Source of the DNA: Rhynchopus sp. YZ270_cl-10
Taxonomy: Eukaryota; Euglenozoa; Diplonemea; Diplonemida; Diplonemidae
Assembly: GCA_964035575.1 (NCBI GenBank)
Contig: OZ037875.1
Span: forward strand, 930,001 to 994,000
Direction of reading: 5' to 3'
Length of the DNA: 64,000 bases
Shown piece by piece: positions 1-10,100 of the stretch. The notes beneath the pieces were generated by a model. That model made no database searches, was not told the origin of the DNA, and worked only from the letters and a program-made list of their open reading frames with translations. Positions within the stretch are counted from its first letter, which is position 1, and each line of letters opens with the position of its first letter. Position numbers and translations under genes: made by a program.

Positions 1-97
1 GGATGGCCTAAAAAGGGTCTAAATTTTCGGGTCAGCCACACCAATGCATCTTTTTTGATCGTATTTGACCGTTCCATTTCCCCCTTTCCCTCTGCAG

Positions 98-650
98 AGA
101 ATTACACCAACGGAAGCGCTGAAACATCCGTTCATCGCCGTCTTTTCAGAGCAATGCGCAGACAAGGAAAAGGTATGTCCAGAGCTCTCTCTCTGCGATG
201 GTGATTTTGTGCTCAAAGGTGAACACTAGCGTGCCGTCTTTTGCACACACGACCTTTTTGTTTAAGGTGACCAAGCACGGGAGGCTTAGGTTCATCTTCT
301 AAACTTTTCTTTTGTTTTTATACTTACAAGCGTAGCTTAAAGGAGAAATAGTTCCTCAGATACGGTCGCCAATCACCCCTCAAACAGGGTAATTGAGCAA
401 TCAACGGAAAAACCTTTTTCCTTTTACTTACCTATCCGAGTTATTATTTTTGTTTGTTTTTCTTCTTCGGTTGTGTCGCTACGAAACGCACCCACAGCAA
501 ACATCGGGCCAACCCACCGGAGATGTGCCCAAAGCAAGCGAAGCTGTACCCACCGTAAGCACCACCCCTTCTACCTCTGCAACCCGTCTGAAGCCCGAAC
601 CTCGCCACGCAGATCCCACAGCCGACACCACGCCTCGAGTCGCGTGCTGA
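98..650 (+). CDS. 3' end of a protein kinase gene (partial, spliced)
   Basis: The window opens in an intron that ends in a pyrimidine tract and CAG at 95-97. The exon at 98-172 encodes 25 residues beginning RITPTEALKHPF, which is the subdomain XI signature (R-x-T-x-x-E-A-L-x-H-P-F) closing a eukaryotic protein kinase catalytic domain. All catalytic subdomains lie to the left of the window. The exon is followed by a perfect GTATGT donor at 173. An acceptor at 495-497 joins it in phase to a Thr/Pro/Ala-rich terminal exon at 498-650 that ends in TGA. Alternatively, the first exon reads through to a TAG at 227-229, adding 18 residues, which would put the hairpin motif at 266 just downstream of the stop, as in the A genes. 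I cannot choose between the two ends. The RITPTEAL form is common in CMGC-type kinases, but the subfamily is not decidable. Confidence 0.7.
266..308 (+). repeat. Dispersed hairpin motif, copy 1
   Basis: GGTGACCAAGC, a short loop, then GCTTAGG and a TCATCTTCTAAAC-type tail. AAGC pairs with GCTT, and CC with GG around a bulged A. It lies in the proposed kinase intron, or just after the alternative kinase stop. Confidence 0.6.
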
Positions 651-823
651 GAACGGTTTTCGATGGTTAATCAGCAATGCACGTCAATAGGTTGATAACC
701 AAAAATAAAACAAAACAACAAAATAAAGCAAAAATAACAATAACACAAAGCAACAAAAAAAGCATAATTTTTCATATTTTGGGGGTTTTTAAAGGGTTGG
801 GTTGGAGATGGGTAGGGGGCGGG
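651..823. other. Spacer after the kinase gene
   Basis: AT-rich DNA rich in AACAAAA-type runs, then a G-rich stretch. No coding signal is seen. Confidence 0.6.
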
Positions 824-966
824 TAATGGTGGCAGTATTGTGATGGGAGCCCATTGAAATACGCAAAATACATCAAAATACATCAGTACAGTATTGATGT
901 ATTTTGATGTATTTTGATGTATTTTGCGTATTCCAATGGGCTCCCATCACAATACTGCCACCATTA
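824..966. mobile_element. Foldback (MITE-like) inverted repeat
   Basis: Two nearly perfect inverted arms of more than 60 bp (824-886 and about 896-966) surround a loop of about 9 bp. The outer ends read TAATGGTGGCAG and CTGCCACCATTA, so the element is bounded by TA. GATGTATTTT is iterated inside the arms. There is no coding capacity. The structure resembles a short palindromic non-autonomous DNA element; a simple inverted duplication is the alternative. Confidence 0.6.
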
Positions 967-1603
967 GGGGTGGGTAGGGGGGTGATGGTACGTATTTCTG
1001 TGAAATCCTGTTTTAGTGTTTCCCAAACGCTCTTTTTTTTGGGGGCGGTGGTCTGTTTAATTTGTTTGGCTCGAAATCCCCCCCCTTTTTTTCTTCACAA
1101 AACGGTTCAAGCCAGGGAATTTCACGCAACTCGTTTTTATTATTATACTTTTGTGTGTTTGATAGCTAATCGGGGTAATTCTTGCGCAGAATATGGCCCC
1201 ATTGTGTGTGGGCAGACTCCCCTGCCCTCAAGGTTTACCCACCTTTCGATAATTTGGTTCTTTTTCTTCTTCCCTTTTCCCGGCAACGTTACGGTACACT
1301 TATACCCAATTCCCCCCCATACTTCAGTTTTATATGTTTTTTTCTTCTTGTGTGGATGTTTTATCCGTTTAGAGATTACCCTTTTTTTACCTTGGTATTT
1401 GTTTATTTTTTGTACTACCAACCTCGCTTTGTTTTAACACAAAACCAAGCTTCAACCTGTTAAGGTGATTGATGCCACAATAGACAAAGCCCTTTTCTTG
1501 AGTGTTCCCCCCCCGACAGTGAAGGCTGTCTGGAAAGATCATCAAAAAAGGGCATTTTTTTTTTTTTAATTTTTTTTTTTTTTGCGTCAATTTATGTTTC
1601 AGT
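967..1603. other. Spacer without recognisable genes
   Basis: T-rich DNA with many homopolymer runs. Open frames here are composed of Phe, Leu and Lys from poly-T and poly-A and show no family resemblance. Confidence 0.6.
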
Positions 1604-1715
1604 CAGGGCGTTCGCCCCGGGGCGAAAAATATTTTTTTTCGTTAAAAAAAATTTTTCCTGAAAAAATGACATTTTATTTCGCCCCAGGGCTTCGCCCCAC
1701 CGGGGCGAAACCCTG
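1604..1715. repeat. Small inverted repeat with CAGGG and CCCTG ends
   Basis: It starts CAGGGCGTTCGCCCC and ends GGGGCGAAACCCTG. Each end contains its own palindrome (TTCGCCCCGGGGCGAA type), with an AT-rich centre. A (TAAA)n run follows directly. No matching target duplication was found, so a transposon origin is uncertain. Confidence 0.4.
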
Positions 1716-2922
1716 TATAAATAAATAAATAAATAAATAAATAAAAAAAGGGGAGAAAAAAAAATAAAGAGAGAGAGATTTCTCCCCACCACCCTGTCGA
1801 CCCCCCGGAGGGGGGGTCGCAGAGGGGTGTCCACTGTTCCGCAAACCCGCCTGCCGTGAGAGGAAGTTTCCCCAGCACTCCCGCTCCTCAATCCTGCAGT
1901 CTGCTGAAGCCCCTGTTATAGAAGGTGTCACTACTCGTGTCAACTCTACCTTCAACGGCAGAGAGACGTTTTAGTTTATTGAAAATAATCAAAATAAGGA
2001 TGAAGTCTCATATGACGGATGCCTCTCTCTTGTACATCTGTTTGATTGAACAACACAAAGAGACCCTCAGTGAGGGGGGATTGATGAAATTCTCCATCGT
2101 TTTGCTGGTTTTAGTCAGGAAAGTGCAGCTGTAATAGCACTTGTGCTGGGGAAGGGATCACGCGCAAATCGCAAATTTTTTTTGACCACTCAGTACCAGG
2201 GATTCACCCCCCACGAACTAGCTTCTCTCCGGCGGAAAATTTTTTTTGACCTATTTTAAGCACTAGTAAAAAAGCAAAAATTTCGGGTTTTTTGGCATTT
2301 CGCCACGATCAGGAAAAAACGATGGCGATAGCGAACGCCCTGGTTTCAGTACAAAAATAGCCTTTTTGGGGTGACAATGAGGGCACGAAACCCTTACTTC
2401 TGGGAAGGAGTGTTTTGTCGGCACAGCAAAATAGGGGGGATTTTTTTGGATGATACGGAGCGAAGGCAAATGATGCCATACGCAATGCTCTTCATGTGCA
2501 ATAGTAAAAAAAAAAAAAACGGCAGGGGAGGGGAGGGGAAGTGAGGAATAGGCTTGGAGTGGGCCCTCTAGATTTTGTTCTTGTTCTTCTTCTTCTTCTT
2601 CTTTGGGTACAGATCTTTACACCAGTACGTGTAAAGTGATTGGCAACACAACAACAAACCCGCTGCTAAGAGCCAACCGAACACTAAAACTGGGAAGTTT
2701 CATACAAAATGCAACGAGGCGGACTACGCCTGAATAGGCATATGTCTGGAAAATCTATCTGAGGTGTGGCTAAGGAGGCGTGCTAATACTTACAAATAGC
2801 GACTCAGCCACGCCTGTATCAGGCCATAGCGAGGCTTGTTCGGCCTCGCTGCATTGTGTGAATAAGAGAATGTGTTCCCGTCCCTCTCAGGGGGCTCTCT
2901 CTTGTTATGATTTTACTAATAA
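1716..2922. other. Spacer without confident genes
   Basis: Contains (TAAA)n, poly-A, a (GGGGA)n-like stretch near 2521-2545 and a (TTC)n stretch near 2583-2603. A CAG acceptor at about 1906 precedes a 24-codon open segment ending in TAG near 1974, which could be a terminal exon but matches nothing I know. Confidence 0.5.
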
Positions 2923-2970
2923 GGTGACTAAGCACAGAGAGGCTTAGGATCATCTTATAAACTTTACTTT
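2923..2970 (+). repeat. Dispersed hairpin motif, copy 2
   Basis: GGTGACTAAGC, loop ACAGAGAG, GCTTAGG, then ATCATCTTATAAAC. CTAAGC and GCTTAG form six perfect pairs. Confidence 0.65.
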
Positions 2971-3564
2971 CAAGACCGATTTCATCTTGCAAACTCTTAT
3001 TATTTTTTAAAAAAAATGCCAACCTGTTTCATACGTAGTGGGCCTATAGTTTTGCGTTATTGGCCAAAAATGTTTAAAAAAACCATACCATTTTCGTGCT
3101 GTGGAATTATTTATCCCGGAAAGCATTCCGGATTTAAGACTCGTTTTGATACGAAGCAAGTTTTGTATAATCTGAACGTTTTTTTTTTTTTTTTTTTTGT
3201 TTGTTTTCGTTTTAAACGTAAAAACGTCTTTTGTACTTTCTCTCTGATTTGAAAGTAAACGAAACTCATTTTTTTTTTTTTTTGTGAAGATGCTTCAATG
3301 CAACAAACGAACAACAAAGAGACACAAAGTAACTTTTTTGCTGAGGGTTTTTGTGCTTACTCATCTTTGCAACACATTTTTTTGAAAAGGGTGGATCTAC
3401 ACAACATGCACATTTCACCATAAAACAGTAGCACCTACGACTGCCTAGCTCCAGTGGGGACGTTTTGCACTTTCAACTTTTCTTTGGGGAAATGACATCA
3501 TCCCTGACAACAGACATTGTGGAAAGCCTGCGCAAATGTAGCACCGCGATAACGAATATGATAA
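2971..3564. other. Spacer without recognisable genes
   Basis: Long poly-T tracts at about 3180-3198 and 3270-3283. A short motif (TTTGCACTTTCAACTT, 3464-3479) recurs near 13088 and 60683. Confidence 0.5.
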
Positions 3565-3613
3565 GGTGACTAAGCACGGAGAGGCTTAGGGTCATCTTAT
3601 AAACTTTTCTTTC
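3565..3613 (+). repeat. Dispersed hairpin motif, copy 3
   Basis: GGTGACTAAGC, loop ACGGAGAG, GCTTAGGGTCATC, then TTATAAAC. The CTAAGC/GCTTAG stem can be extended by TGAC/GTCA. Confidence 0.65.
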
Positions 3614-3942
3614 TTTTAAGTCGTCTTTGTTATGTGCACAGAAGAATAGAGAGGGGGTGTAGGGGGGAGCGGGGCGGTAGCGGGGATATGACCTTACGAA
3701 CTTTTTTTTTTAAAGGGGGAGTGTTTTTGTTTTCTTTGGCGAACATAAACCCTTTCCCATTAAGGGAGCATGCAATATATGTAGACCACCTTCACCTTTG
3801 GACTATATTCCACACCGGAGTTACTGCCAAAATTAAAAAAAAAAAACCCCCCGAGCCTACTTACTTCGCACAAGGATTTGCTCCCTTGTGTTCCAATTAT
3901 ACCCGTTTCGTTGACTGACGAGCGGTAGCGGGAGTAGGACAT
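3614..3942. other. Spacer without recognisable genes
   Basis: G-rich then T-rich sequence. No splice-compatible coding segment was recognised. Confidence 0.5.
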
Positions 3943-4050
3943 CTCAACGTAGACCGCGAAATGGAAGTAAGTTGGGCGGAGGGTGGGCGTGGCGTGGATA
4001 TATGCTGTTGCGACACGTGATTTTTCCAAGTTTTCAAAAAAAAAAAAAAA
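3943..4050 (+). repeat. Dispersed repeat R1, copy 1
   Basis: About 100 bp running from CTCAACGTAGACCGCG through GGGCGGAGGGTGGGCG to TTCCAAGTTTTC plus poly-A. It is almost identical to 61268-61382. In both places the hairpin motif lies 50-80 bp downstream, so the two may form one composite repeat. Confidence 0.75.
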
Positions 4051-4099
4051 CTGATTTCAAACACGTACCTTTCAACTCCCCCATTTTTTTTTTTCGAAG

Positions 4100-4147
4100 G
4101 GTGTAACCAAGCTCAGAGAGGTTAAGGTTTCATTTTTAAACTGTTCT
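4100..4147 (+). repeat. Dispersed hairpin motif, copy 4 (diverged)
   Basis: GTGTAACCAAGCTCAGAGAGGTTAAGGTTTCAT, followed by TTTTTAAACTG. It is recognisable but the stem is weakened. Confidence 0.45.
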
Positions 4148-4150
4148 TGA

Positions 4151-5142
4151 TTTATTTATTTTTTTGTAATACGGTTTTCTCGCCCTATTTCCCCCAAAGA
4201 CTTCCCCCACCCATGTTCTCCTTACCTGGCACGGTCTGTGCAATGTCTTTCCCTCTTTTTTTTTAAATGCACCGTGCGTGCATTGGGGTTTGGGGGAATT
4301 TTTTTAGAACACAAAATGGAATATTTCGTGCAGAATTTCAGAATTACCCAAAAAGTTTTTCAAAATTTACCTGCCCAACGTACACACACTGGAGAGACAG
4401 TGAGAAAGTGAAGGTTTGCTCAAGAGGTGGCAACTACACTATTGTAACAATGCAGGCAAAGGATAATAAACGTTGTTTGAAGACGACTGCTGTCTATACC
4501 TTCCGAGGACAAAGGCGTCGGAAAACATTGAGTACAGACCCTAGTTACCCACCTAAGGTAGGTAGGTGCCCCTTAGGCGATTGTCGACACAATGAAAAGT
4601 ATTGCCAAACACCCTACCCCCCACCCGCCCCCCCAACCCTTTTCTTGCGAAGCCAGTTTTTTTTTTGTTAGGATAAACCACGAAATGGATGTAGGATTGC
4701 ACGGTTTGGGGTCTCCCCTACGGTTCACCCCGGTCATGTACCAAGGTGCACTGTTCACGAGAGGGCTTTGTATTGCAAAGCCAAAACTTTTCAAAACTTT
4801 TAAAAAAATGCTGCCGTTCTATTCCTATGAAGTCTCTCCCCTTCTCTTCCCTCCCCCCTCCTCCCCCCCCTCCTCCCTCTTCCCATCTAGTACAACGACC
4901 AATTTTGAGAGCAACTATTTTTTTCTATTATAAAAAAAAGGCTGAACACAAAAACGGTGCTCCCATTTATTAACATACAAAAACAACAAAAAAGAAAATG
5001 CCGCAATTCCTTTTTTTTACCTTTCTTTTGCCCCCTCCCCCTCCCCTCCCCTCCCCTCCCCCCTCTCCACACTCTATTACCATACATCAACAGAGGTCAC
5101 TACCACCCCCTTTTGAGGGTGGGACACGAGAATATCATCAAA
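4151..5142. other. Spacer and 5' flank of the membrane protein gene
   Basis: Poly-T and poly-C rich. A 134-codon open frame at 4267-4671 has a low-complexity end and no recognised family. The last 110 bases before the next gene are strongly C/T-rich (5025-5075), a pyrimidine-rich leader also seen before the B genes. Confidence 0.5.
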
Positions 5143-8100
5143 ATGGGTGCAGTACGCATCGTAGTGTTCGTATGCCTTGCAGCCATACTGCCAGCCTCCG
5201 CCACACGCCTCATGCAGGTTGTCGAGAACACCGAGCCTGCGACGAAGCTCCGCCTCAAAAACGCGCACCTCTTTGTCTCGGGCCCCACGGTGCTGCGGAT
5301 TTATGATTCTGACAACAAATGGGGGTTTCTCGTTGAGCATGCTGTGGGTGGTCTTGGCACCTTTGAAGTGCTCTACGACGCTAACGGTGTCATCAAGGAC
5401 GGCATTGTCTATAGAAACACTACCGACCAGACGATCATCACTGACTATCTTGCGACCCCCGCAGAACGCACTATTGAACCCCTGCCCGCCGGTCCATGGC
5501 CTCCGTGCGCAGAGTCGACCGACTCCAGTGGACACCGTGCTGTAACGCAGTCGTATGGCGGGAGGCTTTACTATATTGATACCGGGTCGTCTCTTGTGGA
5601 TCAGTTTATGGGTGGGGTGGAGGAGGTGACGACTTCGTTGGCAATGGCGTGTGTGCCGATGGATGGTAGGGCGCCGAACCTAGTTGTTGCGGGGGACGCG
5701 ATAGAGAGGTTTAAGTACGACGGAGGGGCGTACCAGGCTGTGGGGGGGAAGTTCGTGCACAGTATTGTGGATGCGGTGCTGTCGGTGCGGTTTGTGGCAG
5801 ACGTAGCGTTGCTGCTTGCGACGCAGAGGGAGGTGTATGCGATCACGGTAGACGACGAATCAAAGCCGCCGGTGTTGGGGCCCGTCGTTCTTGCGGATCA
5901 GGGGCCGGTGGTGGTGAACGTGCTTATGGATGCGTCGGATACGCGCCTCGCGTTGGTGCGTATTGTAGCTGGGGTAGCTGAAGTAGCTCTGTACAACGTT
6001 GTGGACCCCCTGAAGGACTTAGTGTTGATAGACGTGTGGGTGATAGAGAATAATCCTGTGTCCACCTCGATCCATGATGTGATTGTGCGTAATAACGTTG
6101 TGTTTGTCTCTGCTGGCGAAAAGGTTTTTGTTGTCAACTTCGCTGCAGACACGCAAGCGCCTGACACTGCAGAGCCGACAGCGGAGCCGACTGCCGAACC
6201 CACTGCCGAACCGACTGCAGAGCCGACCGCTGAACCCACTGCAGAACCCACTGCTATACCAGACACAGTAGCGCCGACTGCAGAACCTACTGTCGCACCG
6301 GATACAATTTCGCCTACAGCAGAGCCTACAGCAGAGCCAACAGCGGAGCCAACAGCGGAGCCAACGCAGGTTCCCGCAGGCAAGACGTTGGCCCCAATGA
6401 CAGCAATCCCCGACACCATTGCGCCCACTATGGTCCCCGACACAGCGGCCCCTACTGCGGAGCCCACAGCGCTCCCCCCTGGCGACACATCGGTGCCCAC
6501 TGCAGAGCCCACACAGACACCTACGTATGCCCCTACTGTCGCGCCTACGGTAGCACCTACCGCAGGACCGACGTCTGCACCCACGATCACTCCCTCTACT
6601 GCACCGAGCGCTGCGCCTTTGAACGCAACTGCTGTGGATCCTGACCGTGTTATGCCCGAAGTTGCGGCAACGGTACGTCAACAAACAAAGGATGTCAGCA
6701 AAAGTGTGACTGCGGTGGTCGGGGTGGCCTCTGTCCTAGGCGCGTCCTCCGGCTCCACAGCACCGGGGCAGGAGTTGATTCTGGGTGGGATCGAATGTAC
6801 GTCAGACATTGATGACGACGAGGATCTAGAACTCATCGTGCACCCCCTCTACTTCCGTGTCAACAACGTCCCTCAGGCTGGGGCGATCATCGGCAACATC
6901 AGTCTGAGCGTTTTCTTTTGCCTCTTCTTCTATGGCCTGGTCAGACTCCTGCATCGCTGTGGCTATGGGACCCACCTCATTGACGAAGACAAAGACGGGG
7001 AGGAAGGGGAAGAAGAAGACAAAGACATCCCTGGAGCCAAGCCCAGCGCGCTGCAGCGTACTGAGGCGATTTTGCGGTATCCCTCTGTGTGCCTGCCACC
7101 TATTATGTTTTTGTTTCCAGGAACGTTGGAATGCGCGTTTGATTTGGTGTTGTACCCGAGAGGAGGGGTGTTCGTTTTTATTATAGGGTTGTTTGGTGTG
7201 TTCACATGCTTTGCGTTCACCGCGGTGTTGTGGGTGAAGAGCAAGCCGCCACATGCGTTTTTAGAAGAGGCAGAAATGCCGGCAGCTATAACAATGAAGG
7301 CAAAGTTGCAGAAATACTTTTTTGGCAAATATGAATGGGTGTCGCTAGAGTCGCATCGGCTCAGCGTGGAACGGCATGGTGTGACCTACGATATTTACCG
7401 TGATATCGGATGGATTCGTGGAAAGTACTTTGCCTTAGAAATGCTGGTTCTCATTCCGCTTGCTTTTATTGTCTCAATTCGGACCGGAGCCTGGGGATGG
7501 TGCATCGTGAAGGTCTCTGCTCTAATTGTCATTATTCTTGCCTTTGTCGTCGTTGCTGTTGTGTCAAATATATTTTTGGCAGAGTTTTTGGGTCATTTGA
7601 ACATCGCAACACAGTTTTTCATGGTAGTCGGACTGTTTTTTCATATCATAGCCTTCGCACATCACAGCATGAACCATTGGGCGGTGACAGTGGGGATTTA
7701 TTTTTTGATGGGCGCGATGGTGTGTTCGTTGTTGCGTGCGATATATGACTTTGTGACGTTTGTGATGGATCTGCGAAATGGATATCGTTTGACAGAGAAG
7801 AAAGCGAAGAAGGCGCCCGAGCCGAAGGGGATGGACGAAGAGCTGAGAGTTTTGACCGAAACGGCGTTGAGTCCGGATACGGAGGATTTGGGTGATGGGC
7901 TTCTTTTAGACGATTACTATTCAGCAACGGCGGGGATTATGGGTAATGAGACGCAGTCATCAAAGCGACGCAAAAAGCAGCTCGATCCCAACACCTCCCC
8001 TCTCAAACAACCCCCCAGCTCCTTCGGGGCCCGCCGTGGCAGTAATTTTGGTGCCAGCGCGGATCTCATGCAGAACACCATTTCAAATGCTTCAGTGGAC

Positions 8101-8469
8101 AGCAACAACAGCCCGCAGGTTGGTGTCAACTTGAGGGGTTCGTTTAGCAGCTTGCATGCAGACGATGCACCGGTTATGGGGAAGACCAATTTTGGCGCTG
8201 CTGTGCGGGGAAGAAGGTCGCCATTGCCTTCTCGTGTTGGGGGGAACGGTGGTATATCGCCTGCGCCAAGGAGGAGGTCAAGCTCGCAGATTAGTGGAGG
8301 TGGAGGTGGTGCCAGCAGTGCCGGCAGTGGTGACGGAGGTGAGATGGACAACAACCTGCTCTCCCCGATACAGCCCCCTGCGCAGTCCCGCAAGAAGCCC
8401 GGTGGACGCCGGTCTTCTACCTCCAGCAACATCCCCTCCGTAGAGCATGAAACCTCTCTCCCTCAGTAA
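5143..8469 (+). CDS. Large multi-pass surface protein with propeller-like ectodomain and PT/E stalk
   Basis: 1108 aa. The start is the first in-frame ATG and is followed at once by a textbook signal peptide (residues 1-20, ending ASA). Residues about 21-340 form a secreted beta-rich domain whose repeated hydrophobic strands (for example VFVSAGEKVFVVNF) suggest a beta-propeller. Residues about 341-490 are a stalk of TAEPT, TAPDT and TVAPT repeats, typical of O-glycosylated spacers. Seven hydrophobic segments follow, at about 582-604, 648-671, 676-699, 762-782, 788-815, 821-843 and 848-872. An acidic loop lies between the first two and a basic 60-residue loop between the third and fourth. The tail (about 873-1108) is Ser/Gly/Pro-rich and probably cytosolic. 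Signal peptide plus seven segments gives N-outside, C-inside topology. I do not recognise the family. A receptor, adhesin or channel role would be speculation. No introns are apparent. Confidence 0.85.
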   Translation: MGAVRIVVFVCLAAILPASATRLMQVVENTEPATKLRLKNAHLFVSGPTVLRIYDSDNKWGFLVEHAVGGLGTFEVLYDANGVIKDGIVYRNTTDQTIITDYLATPAERTIEPLPAGPWPPCAESTDSSGHRAVTQSYGGRLYYIDTGSSLVDQFMGGVEEVTTSLAMACVPMDGRAPNLVVAGDAIERFKYDGGAYQAVGGKFVHSIVDAVLSVRFVADVALLLATQREVYAITVDDESKPPVLGPVVLADQGPVVVNVLMDASDTRLALVRIVAGVAEVALYNVVDPLKDLVLIDVWVIENNPVSTSIHDVIVRNNVVFVSAGEKVFVVNFAADTQAPDTAEPTAEPTAEPTAEPTAEPTAEPTAEPTAIPDTVAPTAEPTVAPDTISPTAEPTAEPTAEPTAEPTQVPAGKTLAPMTAIPDTIAPTMVPDTAAPTAEPTALPPGDTSVPTAEPTQTPTYAPTVAPTVAPTAGPTSAPTITPSTAPSAAPLNATAVDPDRVMPEVAATVRQQTKDVSKSVTAVVGVASVLGASSGSTAPGQELILGGIECTSDIDDDEDLELIVHPLYFRVNNVPQAGAIIGNISLSVFFCLFFYGLVRLLHRCGYGTHLIDEDKDGEEGEEEDKDIPGAKPSALQRTEAILRYPSVCLPPIMFLFPGTLECAFDLVLYPRGGVFVFIIGLFGVFTCFAFTAVLWVKSKPPHAFLEEAEMPAAITMKAKLQKYFFGKYEWVSLESHRLSVERHGVTYDIYRDIGWIRGKYFALEMLVLIPLAFIVSIRTGAWGWCIVKVSALIVIILAFVVVAVVSNIFLAEFLGHLNIATQFFMVVGLFFHIIAFAHHSMNHWAVTVGIYFLMGAMVCSLLRAIYDFVTFVMDLRNGYRLTEKKAKKAPEPKGMDEELRVLTETALSPDTEDLGDGLLLDDYYSATAGIMGNETQSSKRRKKQLDPNTSPLKQPPSSFGARRGSNFGASADLMQNTISNASVDSNNSPQVGVNLRGSFSSLHADDAPVMGKTNFGAAVRGRRSPLPSRVGGNGGISPAPRRRSSSQISGGGGGASSAGSGDGGEMDNNLLSPIQPPAQSRKKPGGRRSSTSSNIPSVEHETSLPQ

Positions 8470-8869
8470 AGATTTTAGATTGTGTACGTTTATGAGAAGG
8501 GAGTGGGGAAAGTTTTGGCTGATTTTGTATAGGGAGGAAGGAGGGTAGGGAGGGTAGGGAGGGGGGTTTTTTGTTAGGTAAGAGAGGGCTCAGAGTGGGG
8601 GGGTGATTCAATTATTACCATTCTCTTTTCTGTTCTAAAAAGCATATCTTAAAGATTCTTTTGTTAATTCCAATTATTTTTTTGAAAATTGGGGGGACAT
8701 GGGGAAAAAAAACTTACTAATGTGAAGAAGGCAGAGTATTTCTTCTCAATTCATTGAATGCATGATTATGTTGAAATACTTATTTATGGCTGAAAGACCA
8801 GCCTCTGTGTATGTATTGGGTGCATGAGTTAGGTTGGGGAGGGGGGCAGCGGTGAAAATCTTGGGCAGT
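8470..8869. other. 3' flank and spacer
   Basis: G-rich tract (GGGAGGGTA repeats, about 8533-8560), then AT-rich DNA. No genes are seen. Confidence 0.6.
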
Positions 8870-9012
8870 AAGCCCGGGAAAACCCGGGCTTAATTAATTT
8901 TGCGCAGAGCAAGCCCGGGTTCGAAGGCCGGGTTTACCCGGGCTTAAGCCTGGGTTTTCCCCGGGTTTTAACTTTTCTGGGGTGGGCTGCCCCACCCCAC
9001 TCCGGGGGGTGT
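8870..9012. repeat. Cluster of CCCGGG palindromes
   Basis: Several overlapping palindromes built from AAGCCCGGG and CCCGGGCTT, followed by GGGGTGGGCTGCCCCACCCC. The sequence AAGCCCGGG..ACCCGGGCTT..AATTAATTTTGC recurs in direct orientation at 10045-10082. Confidence 0.6.
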
Positions 9013-9275
9013 AGCCTCAGGGTGCAGCCCGGGGTAGTCAGTCGCCGAAACGAAGCTCTGTTGACAGAAAACAACAAAGTCAGTAAAGAAAACACACACG
9101 TCTATACTCAAGGGTTACCCACACCCAGAGCGCGACTTAATTGGTCAAACGCCGAAAAGGAAGCATGCATCATGGCGAAATAATAAAAGTAGCGTACCGT
9201 GCGCCTGCGGCGCAAGATTGCAACCCACCCTTCCCATCACATAATTTGGCTGTAATAATGTGCACGGATCGGAAA

Positions 9276-9650
9276 AGTACTTTGCCCAAAAGTAAAGTAC
9301 TTTTCCAAAAAAAAAAGTACTTGAAGAAAAAAAAGTACTTTTTTTTTTTCTGTGCAAAAATTGTACGGAGGAAAAAAAAAAAAAAGTACTTTTTTTTTTC
9401 CAGTGTTCTAAATTTTTTGTACAGAAAAAAAAAAAGTACTTTTTATTTTTTCTCTCCGTACAATTTTTGATGGAAAAATAAAAAGTACTTTTTTTTTTTT
9501 CAATTGATTGCATATGATGAAAATACTTTTTTCAAGTACTTTTTTTTTTCCTGTACAATTTTGATGAAAAAAAAAAAAGTACTTTTTTTTTCGAAAAGTG
9601 AAAAAGTACTTTTTTTGACCAAAAAATATCACTTTTTAAAAAAGTACTTT
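9276..9650. repeat. AAAAGTACTTTT palindrome array
   Basis: More than a dozen copies of AAAAGTACTTTTT at irregular 20-35 bp spacing. The palindromic core AGTACT is separated by A/T runs and by variants of TTGTACAGAAAAA. It is self-complementary at many scales and non-coding. Confidence 0.8.
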
Positions 9651-9660
9651 TCCGAACCGT

Positions 9661-10044
9661 GAATGTGCAATTTTAAGCTCAATTTTTTGAAATGGTGCGT
9701 ACCGTGGCTTCGCTTTGGGTGCCATGACTGCCCTTTCTTTGTTATAAATGTACTGTGGCTACTGACAATTCGCGCCTGGTGCACGAATTGCTATCAATGA
9801 AGTGCTGAATTAGATAACCGAGGAATTTTCATATTCCGCCGGAGGCAACTTGAGCTGGGTTGGGGACCCGGCTCGACCGAGTTTCAGTGAAAACCCCCAA
9901 AACCTATAATATCCCCTGCGGAGGGGAAAATTATTTTTTTGGGCTGACCGAGCCAGCCCCTCGTGGGCGGAATTCTCTTCTGAACCCTGGGTTTGCAGAA
10001 AATTTTTTTACACCAGTATTTTAATTATTTTCACAAAAAAACCA
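9661..10044. other. Spacer without genes
   Basis: Mixed sequence. GTGCGTACCGTGGC-like words near 9694 echo 9191-9211 on the other side of the palindrome array, so array and flanks may be one element. No coding signal is seen. Confidence 0.4.
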
Positions 10045-10100
10045 AGCCCGGGTACAAACCCGGGCTTCGAATTAATTTTGCTAGCTGGGGAAGCCCGGGA
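10045..10100. repeat. CCCGGG palindrome, second cluster
   Basis: AAGCCCGGGTACAAACCCGGGCTT-type palindrome followed by AATTAATTTTGC. It is a direct repeat of the start of the 8870 cluster. Confidence 0.6.

Noticed and set aside
904-1437. 177-codon open frame
   Set aside because: It begins in the foldback palindrome and continues in Phe-rich poly-T sequence.
1907-1974. Possible terminal exon after a CAG acceptor
   Set aside because: Only 24 codons, with no partner exon or recognisable domain.
4267-4671. 134-codon open frame
   Set aside because: No family match, a low-complexity Pro/Phe end, and surrounding DNA of spacer character. It could hold one exon, but I cannot support it.
5898-6590. 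Antisense Gly/Val/Ser repeat frame
   Set aside because: Reverse complement of the Thr/Pro/Glu stalk repeats of the membrane protein gene.
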